DNA from: DASWIP01 sp036397635
GTDB lineage: Bacteria; Actinomycetota; AC-67
NCBI GenBank assembly: GCA_036397635.1
Contig: DASWIP010000089.1
Coordinates: 1 to 8,460 of the forward strand
Direction: 5' to 3'
Length of the DNA stretch: 8,460 bases
Shown here: one piece after another, positions 1 through 5,019 of the stretch
Layout: each line of letters begins with the position of its first letter
Numbering within the stretch: the stretch's first letter is position 1
Translations under genes and position numbers: made by a program
The notes under the pieces: generated by a model
The model's database searches: none
The model's input: only the letters and a program-made list of their open reading frames with translations
What the model was told of the DNA's origin: nothing

Positions 1-180
1 CGCGAGGCCCACGATCTCATCGACGGTCTCGCCCTTCGCCCGCAGCGCGAGCAGGAACCCGCCGATCTGCCCGGGCGTCGCCTCGCCCGACATGATCGAG
101 CGCATCGCCTCGGACGCGGTCGTTTCGTCCAGATCCTCGCGTCGAACCAACGCTGCGAGAACGTCCGGCCACTGCGCCAT
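1..180 (-). CDS. trpD: Anthranilate phosphoribosyltransferase, N-terminal part (cut by window edge)
   Basis: This is the first 60 codons of a minus-strand gene, with ATG at 180-178, running off the left edge. TrpD transfers phosphoribose from PRPP to anthranilate, the second step of tryptophan synthesis from chorismate, in the cytosol. The visible part is the small helical N-terminal domain of the nucleoside phosphorylase/TrpD superfamily. Its segment with MSGEATPGQIGGFLLALRAK (residues 30-49) is the typical TrpD form (MSGEAT-PAQI-AFL-ALR-KGET). Thymidine phosphorylase shares the fold but has a different signature here. The catalytic glycine-rich PRPP loop and the C-terminal domain (family length about 340 residues) lie outside the window. 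There is no Shine-Dalgarno before the ATG; a -10-like TATACT lies 10 nt upstream, so the mRNA is probably leaderless or nearly so. Confidence 0.9.
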   Translation of the reverse strand, partial: MAQWPDVLAALVRREDLDETTASEAMRSIMSGEATPGQIGGFLLALRAKGETVDEIVGLA

Positions 181-190
181 AGTGACGACC

Positions 191-196
191 AGTATA
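191..196 (-). promoter_or_regulatory. -10 element for trpD
   Basis: TATACT read on the minus strand, ending 10 nt before the trpD ATG. A transcription start 7-10 nt downstream would leave a 5' leader of 0-4 nt, too short for a Shine-Dalgarno. No good -35 hexamer is visible at 16-18 nt spacing. The assignment rests on the hexamer match and its position. Confidence 0.5.
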
Positions 197-213
197 GGGG
201 CGTCGGGGCGCGG

Positions 214-219
214 TATCCT
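214..219 (+). promoter_or_regulatory. -10 element for the RpiB-family gene
   Basis: TATCCT on the plus strand, with 7 nt between it and the second of two consecutive ATG codons (224 and 227). This is the usual distance from a -10 to the first transcribed base, so the message probably starts at or next to the start codon. This favours ATG 227. No convincing -35 is seen. Confidence 0.45.
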
Positions 220-226
220 CGGCATG

Positions 227-664
227 ATGAGGATCGCGGTAGCCGGTGACGCGCGCAATGCCGTGACGGATCTCGTGCTCGAGCAGCTGCGCGCGCGCGG
301 CCACGAGCTGGTCAAGGTGCTCGGCCCCGTCGGCGGGCAGCACGAGGAATGGGCCGATTGCGGACTCGAGGTGGGGAAAGCGGTCGCCAAGGGCGAGGCC
401 GATCAGGGCATCGTGTTCTGCTGGACGGGCACCGGGGTGACGATGGCTGCGAACAAGGTGCCCGGCGCGCGCGCGGCCCTGTGCACCGACGCCGAGCAGG
501 CACGCGGCGCGCGGATGTACAACGACGCGAACGTGCTCGGCATGAGCCTCCGCTTGACCTCCGAGCAGCTCGCCCGCGAGATCCTCGACGCCTGGTTCGC
601 CCAGACCGAGCTGGATCCCACCGAGATCGCCAATATCCGCAAGGTCAAGCAAGCGGACGCTTAG
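227..664 (+). CDS. RpiB/LacA/LacB-family sugar-phosphate isomerase, divergent
   Basis: A 145-residue protein of normal family length. The family interconverts aldose and ketose phosphates, such as ribose 5-phosphate and ribulose 5-phosphate. The hallmark middle segment is clear: Cys65 followed by WTGTG (66-70), AANKVPG (74-80) and RAAL. Cys65 matches the catalytic cysteine of E. coli RpiB, and Asp8 matches its Asp8. Other key positions differ by hand alignment. The family DHxG near residue 8 reads DARN, the HN motif reads YN (Tyr98-Asn99), and the C-terminal GGRHxxR segment is not recognisable. The glycine after Cys65 is replaced by Trp66. This may be a subfamily with another substrate, so I withhold a gene symbol. 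ATG 224 is an equally in-frame start; 227 is chosen because of the -10 spacing. The gene diverges from trpD and converges on the DUF72 gene 41 bp away. Confidence 0.85.
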   Translation: MRIAVAGDARNAVTDLVLEQLRARGHELVKVLGPVGGQHEEWADCGLEVGKAVAKGEADQGIVFCWTGTGVTMAANKVPGARAALCTDAEQARGARMYNDANVLGMSLRLTSEQLAREILDAWFAQTELDPTEIANIRKVKQADA

Positions 665-705
665 CGCGCATCGTATGAGTACCGCGCGGCACCCACCGCC
701 GCGGA

Positions 706-1599
706 TCACATCCCTTCGAGCAGCGACGCCATCTGCGCCGCGTTGCGCACCCCGTTGTCCCGGTAGCAGTTGTTGAACAGTACGTGGGTCCGCTTCGTCT
801 GCGCCGCGAGGTCGAACAGCCGCGGCTGCCAGGCGCGCAGCTCCTTCTCCTCGTACAGGTAGTTGAAGCGCTCGGCGACGCTGATCCCTTTGCGCTTCCA
901 GTTCTCCTCGTTGTGCCCGTGGAAGCGCATGAACGCAAGATCGCCGCTCGTCGCCGCAACCACCGGGGGCATCGAGGACCGGAACCTCTGCGGCATGTCG
1001 ACGCAGACGTAGACCAGCTGGTGCTCGGACAGCCAGGCGAGTGTCCGCTCGGCACGCTCGGGCGGATCCATCCACGAGCGCAGCCGGAACTCGACCGCGA
1101 TCTGGTAGTCGGGCAGGCGCTCGATGCACGACTCGACATAGGCCTTGTTGGCCCTCGACGGCGTGAACCACTCGGGGAACTGGAACAGGATGCACCCAAG
1201 CTTGCCGGCCGAGTGCAGAGGCATGAGCGCACGTCGGAACACCTCGAAGACCTCGTCGACGACCGGCGCGGGGAGATCCTTCTGATAGACGGTGCCCTTG
1301 TCCTCGGGCGCCGTCTCCCGCAAGGCCTTCGGCAGCGACGCGACCTTGGTCGGATGCTGCGTCATCAGCGAGAACGCCTTGACGTTGAACGTGAAGTCTC
1401 CCGGCGTGCGCTCGACCCACAGCGCTGCGTTCTTCTCGGAGGGCAACCCGTAGTAGGTCGCGTCGACCTCCACGAGCGGGAACCGAGACGCGTAGAACGC
1501 CAGCCGCGACTCGGCGGTGTTGGCGTCGGAGGGATACCACCCCGACTCGAGCAGCGTCTTGTCCGTCCAGCTGCTCGTCCCGACCAGGAAGGAACCCAT
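706..1599 (-). CDS. DUF72 (YecE-like) family protein
   Basis: A 297-residue cytosolic protein of the DUF72 family, predicted TIM barrels with no agreed biochemical role. Family hallmarks run in order from the N-terminus: GTSSWTD with GWYP (about 7-23), VEVDATYYGLPS (43-54), FTFNVKAF (69-76), LGCILFQFPEWF (134-145), AVEFR (168-172), VYVCVDMP (196-203), MRFHGHNEENW (224-234), and a late segment with HVLFNN (about 272-277) and Gln289-Met290. The length is usual for the family and no signal peptide or membrane segment is seen. ATG 1599-1597 shares its A with the TGA of the upstream GMC oxidoreductase (TGATG), and there is no good Shine-Dalgarno, so translation is probably coupled. A GTG at 1602-1600 would add one residue. 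It is the last gene of the four-gene operon; its role beside a flavoprotein dehydrogenase is unknown. Confidence 0.92.
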   Translation of the reverse strand: MGSFLVGTSSWTDKTLLESGWYPSDANTAESRLAFYASRFPLVEVDATYYGLPSEKNAALWVERTPGDFTFNVKAFSLMTQHPTKVASLPKALRETAPEDKGTVYQKDLPAPVVDEVFEVFRRALMPLHSAGKLGCILFQFPEWFTPSRANKAYVESCIERLPDYQIAVEFRLRSWMDPPERAERTLAWLSEHQLVYVCVDMPQRFRSSMPPVVAATSGDLAFMRFHGHNEENWKRKGISVAERFNYLYEEKELRAWQPRLFDLAAQTKRTHVLFNNCYRDNGVRNAAQMASLLEGM

Positions 1600-3209
1600 C
1601 ACCCGAAGTATCGCTGAACGATCTTCTCTGCGGTCCGGGTGGCGACGGCCTGCGCGGTCAGCGTGGGATTCGGTCCTCCGATGCCGTCGGGGAACACGCT
1701 GGTATCCGCCACGAACAGGCGCCCCACGTCGTGAGCCTCACCGTCGGGATCGACCACGGAGGTAGCCGCATCGAGACCCATTCGCAGGGTCCCATGCATG
1801 TGGATCGTGGTCGGCGCGGCGTCGGCTCGGTGGATCGAGTCCGGATCCGCGCCGGCAGCGATCAGGACCTCGGCCGCGCGCCGGCCCAGCCAGTCGCGGC
1901 GCGCGATCGTTCGCTCGGTCGGGCGGTAGACGACCTTGGGCGCGGGGTTGTGCTCGTCGGCGACGTCGTCTGCGAGCAGCACTCGGTTCGACGGCACGGC
2001 CTCGTCGTCCACCGATGCAACGATCATCAGCGTCCGGCGGTAGGCCTCGAGCCGTCGCTTCAGCGTCGTCCCCCAGGTTCGGCCGCGCTGCGCCCACGGG
2101 CCGGCCGGGTCGGACGAGTATGGGCCGGACGAGGCTGGGCCGAACGAGGTCGCCAGCGCGTACCACATCGGCCCGAGGCCCTGGGACTCGATGAAGCCGT
2201 AGCCGGGGAACTCGGCGCGCACCATCGAGGTTTGCCCTTCGAACATGTTCACATCCTCGGGCAGCACGCCCGAGACGTAGTCGAACCAATGATTCGTGAA
2301 GTACCGGCCCACCGCGCCCCGGTCCGGCAGGCCGCTGGCCAGCCACAGCCGGGGACTCTCGATGGCGCCGGCGCACAGCACGATCGCGCGCGCCTCCTGC
2401 TCGTGCTCGGCGCCGTCGGCGGTTCGGTACCGAACCGCGCGCGCACGCGACCCGCCGAGGTACTCCTCGGTGACGATCCTGGTGACGAAGCAGCCGGTGC
2501 GGAACTCGCAGCGCTTGGTCCGCAACGCCATGGGCGCGTAGGTGACGTTGGTGCCCCGCTTCGCGCTGCGCTCCAGCGGCGCGCCCTCGGGGTTGCGACA
2601 CCCGACGATACACTCGCCGCACTGCGTGCAGCCGTCGATCGCCGGGTAGCGCAGGTGCTCGGCCCGCTCGGCGATCGGAAGGATCGCATTGGGCTGCATC
2701 CGCCACCCCGATCTGGAGATGTCGGGGCCGGCGATGTGCTCGATCCCCGCACCTTCGCAGCCGCGGATGAACAGCTCGTCCTTGCGCGCGGCGATCTCGG
2801 GGACCGCGACCGGCAGCGTCTCCTCGACCTTGAAGAAGTAGGGAACCAGCTCGCGGTACCTGAACGGCCACGCGCTCTCGATCGCGCCGATGTACGCGCG
2901 CGGACAGTTCGCGCCGAAATGCAGCGTGTTGCCGCCGACCCCAGGCGTTTGGAGCAGCGCCGCCATCCCGTCGCGCACCCGCGGCCACGGTGGCAGCGTC
3001 CGGTCGAGCGGCCCCCAGCGGAACAGCGAATCGAACGGGTTGAGCATCTCCCACTCGAGCCCCGAGAAGTTGCGCTGCGGGTCATGCCATGGTCCCGCCT
3101 CGAGCACCACTACACCAAGCCCCGCCTCCGCGAGCTCTTTGGCGACCACCGCCCCGGTGCCGCCGGCGCCGATCACGACCACGTCGGGCGCGCGCAGGTC
3201 CTCGGGCAT
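1599..3209 (-). CDS. GMC-family FAD-dependent oxidoreductase with a CxxCxxCxxxC motif
   Basis: A 536-residue flavoprotein of the glucose-methanol-choline family, which oxidises alcohols, sugars or sterols through FAD. The ADP-binding Rossmann motif GAGGTG is at residues 14-19, followed by VVVLEAG (33-39). The second GMC signature region is around 276-288 (IVLCAGAIESPRL). The C-terminal part has HMHGTLRMG (470-478) and FPDGIGGPNPTLTAQA (506-521), where Asn514 fits the usual His/Asn active-site pair. Residues 194-204 contain four cysteines spaced CxxCxxCxxxC, as in a cluster-binding motif; related motifs occur in FAO-type, gluconate and FAD-glucose dehydrogenases. No Tat or Sec signal is visible, so it is probably cytosolic. 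ATG 3209 follows the TAG of the upstream small-subunit gene directly, with GGGAG 6 nt before it. That neighbour supports a dehydrogenase complex rather than an oxidase. The substrate is not determinable. Confidence 0.93.
   Translation of the reverse strand: MPEDLRAPDVVVIGAGGTGAVVAKELAEAGLGVVVLEAGPWHDPQRNFSGLEWEMLNPFDSLFRWGPLDRTLPPWPRVRDGMAALLQTPGVGGNTLHFGANCPRAYIGAIESAWPFRYRELVPYFFKVEETLPVAVPEIAARKDELFIRGCEGAGIEHIAGPDISRSGWRMQPNAILPIAERAEHLRYPAIDGCTQCGECIVGCRNPEGAPLERSAKRGTNVTYAPMALRTKRCEFRTGCFVTRIVTEEYLGGSRARAVRYRTADGAEHEQEARAIVLCAGAIESPRLWLASGLPDRGAVGRYFTNHWFDYVSGVLPEDVNMFEGQTSMVRAEFPGYGFIESQGLGPMWYALATSFGPASSGPYSSDPAGPWAQRGRTWGTTLKRRLEAYRRTLMIVASVDDEAVPSNRVLLADDVADEHNPAPKVVYRPTERTIARRDWLGRRAAEVLIAAGADPDSIHRADAAPTTIHMHGTLRMGLDAATSVVDPDGEAHDVGRLFVADTSVFPDGIGGPNPTLTAQAVATRTAEKIVQRYFG
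2107..2151. repeat. Three imperfect 15-bp tandem repeats inside the GMC gene
   Basis: Units at 2107-2121, 2122-2136 and 2137-2151 share the core GGGYCGRACGAG; neighbouring units match at 12 of 15 positions. Because 15 is a multiple of 3, they encode three five-residue units in residues 355-369 of the oxidoreductase (SFGPA, SSGPY, SSDPA). This is probably a loop extended by replication slippage. Confidence 0.7.
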
Positions 3210-3656
3210 CTACGGCTCCCGCATCAGGTTGGGGCGCGCGCGCGTCGGCCCCTCGAAGCGCGCGAGCTGCCATCCGAGCGGCCGCCGGATCAGGTTCCCC
3301 TCGGCGTCCTGCCCGGTCCACTCGCCGTAGACGGCCGCGATCGACAGGATCCCGAGCGCGGTGGGGATGTCGCGCAGCTGCTCGACCTCATGCGTCGCGA
3401 TCGCATCGAGCACCTGCTCGCGCTGCCCCAGCTCCAGGGACGCGAACGCCGCCCCGAAGCGTGCGTTCGCGATCTCGTCGAGCAGCGTCGGCACGCCCTC
3501 GGCAAGGCCGGGCATCATGAAGTCCAGGTAGTGGGAGATGAACAGCTCGGCGGCGACGTCGGGAGCGCCCGGCGTGAGGTCTCGGTCGGAGCCCGGGACG
3601 AACACCTCGGCGGCGGCCCGCAACGTCGCCGCGGCGTCGGGGGTCGGCTCGGTCAA
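3210..3656 (-). CDS. Gluconate 2-dehydrogenase subunit 3-like protein
   Basis: A 148-residue protein resembling the small (subunit 3, gamma) family that partners GMC-type gluconate and FAD-glucose dehydrogenases. Visible support is the order of segments: an N-terminal stretch with AEVFVPG (16-22), a middle helix with FASLELGQREQVLDAI (71-86), and a C-terminal part with VYGEW (109-113), EGN (119-121), PLGWQL (126-131) and GP near 136. Known gamma subunits usually carry a Tat leader and carry the catalytic subunit across the membrane. Here the N-terminus is acidic and shows no twin arginine or hydrophobic stretch, so a cytosolic chaperone or structural role is more likely. The start is TTG at 3656-3654, the only start available downstream of the in-frame TAG at 3662-3660. 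The stop is followed directly by the GMC ATG. Confidence 0.82.
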   Translation of the reverse strand: MTEPTPDAAATLRAAAEVFVPGSDRDLTPGAPDVAAELFISHYLDFMMPGLAEGVPTLLDEIANARFGAAFASLELGQREQVLDAIATHEVEQLRDIPTALGILSIAAVYGEWTGQDAEGNLIRRPLGWQLARFEGPTRARPNLMREP

Positions 3657-3659
3657 GGA

Positions 3660-4079
3660 CTACCCGGCGACCTGCTCGATGATGTCGCCGACGGCGCCAT
3701 CGACGCCCGGCTCCGTGCTCGACTCGCCGCCGCGCGCGACGGTGACCTCGCGTGCGGCGGCGGCCAGCTCGAAGGGATCGACCGGCTGGACGAACCAGCG
3801 GTCGGCACCCGACCAGCCGGCCAGCCAGACGTCTTGCGCGCGCTCGAGTTGCACGATCACGCCGGGCGCGTCCGGCAGCAGCTTCAACTCCCGGCAGAGC
3901 CCGAACGCGCCGTAGGGCTCGGAGGTCTCGTCGGCCACGACCAGGTCGATGCCTCCGGCGCGCGCGCGCGCGAGCGCGGCGAGCCCGTCGTCGGCATCCT
4001 CGGCCGGGAAGTCGGGGCCCAAGGCGCTGCGAACCCAGGCGCGGGTCTGCTCCCTCCGGGACACGATCAGCACGTTCAT
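3660..4079 (-). CDS. Degenerate CheY-like receiver protein
   Basis: A 139-residue stand-alone receiver-like protein and first gene of the operon. The order of elements fits a (beta-alpha)5 receiver: MNVLIVS (1-7), LVVADET (46-52), VIVQLE (74-79) and WFVQPVDPFEL (95-105). Asp50 sits where the phosphoacceptor is expected. The acidic pair after beta1 is replaced by Ser7-Arg8, the Thr/Ser after beta4 by Gln77, and the conserved Lys after beta5 by Gln98, so normal phosphorylation-driven switching is doubtful. No DNA-binding or enzymatic output domain follows; the tail after about residue 112 is short, acidic and probably disordered. ATG 4079 has no Shine-Dalgarno, and a -10-like TAGCAT lies 9 nt upstream. 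The gene ends TAG, TCC, then the TTG of the next gene in the same frame. It may regulate the downstream complex by binding, but this is inference. Confidence 0.8.
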   Translation of the reverse strand: MNVLIVSRREQTRAWVRSALGPDFPAEDADDGLAALARARAGGIDLVVADETSEPYGAFGLCRELKLLPDAPGVIVQLERAQDVWLAGWSGADRWFVQPVDPFELAAAAREVTVARGGESSTEPGVDGAVGDIIEQVAG

Positions 4080-4088
4080 CGGGCGCCA

Positions 4089-4094
4089 ATGCTA
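4089..4094 (-). promoter_or_regulatory. Candidate -10 for the receiver/GMC operon
   Basis: TAGCAT on the minus strand, 9 nt before the ATG of the first operon gene, giving a leader of about 0-3 nt. No good -35 is seen at 17 nt. The 109-bp gap (4080-4188) holds this site and the promoter of the divergent channel gene. Confidence 0.35.
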
Positions 4095-4127
4095 ACCGAT
4101 GCCGCGACGGTGGTCGCTCCCCGGTCC

Positions 4128-4156
4128 TTGACACCCTCATGCCCAGCGGCTATCGA
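4128..4156 (+). promoter_or_regulatory. Sigma70-type promoter for the MIP channel gene
   Basis: A perfect -35 TTGACA (4128-4133), a 17-nt spacer, and a -10 TATCGA (4151-4156). Transcription would begin near 4163, giving a leader of about 26 nt. It is the only promoter in the window with both hexamers in good form. Confidence 0.75.
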
Positions 4157-4178
4157 GAGGCGGGATCCCATCTCCGAC

Positions 4179-4184
4179 GGAGGG
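4179..4184 (+). promoter_or_regulatory. Ribosome binding site of the MIP channel gene
   Basis: GGAGGG, 4 nt before ATG 4189. It is the strongest Shine-Dalgarno in the window and fixes the start. It contrasts with the apparently leaderless starts of trpD, the RpiB gene, the receiver gene and the cysteine desulfurase. Confidence 0.8.
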
Positions 4185-4188
4185 AATC

Positions 4189-4962
4189 ATGGAACGCAGC
4201 CTCAGCCAGCGGATGCTCGCGGAGTTCGTGGGCACCTTCACGCTCATCTTCATCGGCGCCGGCTCGATCATCGCGTCGACCCAGGGCGGCGGCGGACTGG
4301 TCACCATCGGCCTCGCACACGGGCTTGCGATCGCGGTGATGGTCACCGCGATCGGCCACGTCTCGGGCGGTCACATCAATCCGGCGGTCACCGCCGGCGC
4401 GTGGGTTACCCAGAAGATCTCCAGCCGCGACGCCGGGGCATACATCCTCGCGCAGCTCGCGGGTGGCGCCGCCGGCGCCGGCCTGCTGCGCAGCGCACTC
4501 CCGAGCAGCTTCTGGGAAGGGGTCAGCCTCGGCACGCCGTTGGTGTCCCCGTCGATCTCCAACGGGCAGGCGATCCTGATCGAGGCGATCCTGACCTTCT
4601 TCCTGGTCTGGGTAGTCTTCGGTACCGCGGTCGACCCCGAGGGCGCGTTCAACAAGGTCGCGGGCCTGGCGATCGGATTCGTCATCACGATGGACATCTT
4701 CATGGGCGGCCCTTTCACCGGCGCGGCCATGAACCCGGCGCGCGCGTTCGGCCCGGCGCTGGTCAGCGGATCCTGGACCGGGTGGTGGGTCTACTGGATC
4801 GGCCCGGTCGCCGGCGGTGTGCTCGCCGCGTCCTTGTACGACATGGGGATCCTGCGCCCGCACCTGACCTCGCCCATCGAGGCGGTCGAACCGGAGCACG
4901 GGATCGGGGCGCACGGCGAAGAGCAAGACCACGAGACGCATCCCGGACACGAGCACCACTGA
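4189..4962 (+). CDS. MIP-family aquaporin with TIP/AQP8-like filter and His-rich tail
   Basis: A 257-residue six-helix channel protein of the inner membrane. Both half-helix motifs are intact: NPA at 64-66 within GGHINPAVT, and NPA at 182-184 within MNPARAFGP. By hand alignment with E. coli AqpZ and plant TIPs, the selectivity filter is His44 (helix 2), Ile170 (helix 5), Ala179 and Arg185. AqpZ has Phe, His, Thr, Arg, whereas His-Ile-Ala/Gly-Arg is found in several plant TIPs and mammalian AQP8. Those channels pass water and, in several cases, ammonia or hydrogen peroxide. The filter is tight rather than GlpF-like, so glycerol transport is not favoured. Residues from about 230 form a soluble tail with eight histidines between 237 and 257 among many acidic residues, a possible metal-binding or pH-sensing end. 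The gene stands alone with its own promoter, RBS and terminator. Substrate remains inference. Confidence 0.93.
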   Translation: MERSLSQRMLAEFVGTFTLIFIGAGSIIASTQGGGGLVTIGLAHGLAIAVMVTAIGHVSGGHINPAVTAGAWVTQKISSRDAGAYILAQLAGGAAGAGLLRSALPSSFWEGVSLGTPLVSPSISNGQAILIEAILTFFLVWVVFGTAVDPEGAFNKVAGLAIGFVITMDIFMGGPFTGAAMNPARAFGPALVSGSWTGWWVYWIGPVAGGVLAASLYDMGILRPHLTSPIEAVEPEHGIGAHGEEQDHETHPGHEHH

Positions 4963-4976
4963 GCCATCCGAGCAGC

Positions 4977-5006
4977 ACGAAGGCCGGCCCTCGGGCCGGC
5001 CTTCGT
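4977..5006. terminator. Hairpin between convergent channel and korB genes
   Basis: A perfect 13-bp inverted repeat (left arm 4977-4989, right arm 4994-5006) with a 4-nt loop, rich in GGCCGGCC. It lies 14 bp after the channel stop and 13 bp beyond the korB stop. Neither strand has a U-tract, so it is a U-less hairpin of the kind often seen in actinobacteria and could serve both genes. Confidence 0.75.
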
Positions 5007-5019
5007 CGTCCGCTGGGCT

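Noticed and set aside
665..705. GC-rich inverted stretch between the RpiB-like and DUF72 stops as a terminator
   Set aside because: The arms around 683-704 (CCGCGCGG against CCGCCGCGG) pair imperfectly and no T-run follows. At this base composition the match is not convincing.
17..1540. Minus-strand open frame of 507 codons across trpD, the RpiB-like gene and DUF72
   Set aside because: It is out of frame with DUF72 and trpD, antisense to the RpiB-like gene, and has shadow-type composition without motifs.
3958..3970. Alternating GC run (13 nt) as a possible Z-DNA or regulatory tract
   Set aside because: It codes for an Ala-Arg stretch in the receiver protein, and runs of this kind are common in such GC-rich coding DNA.
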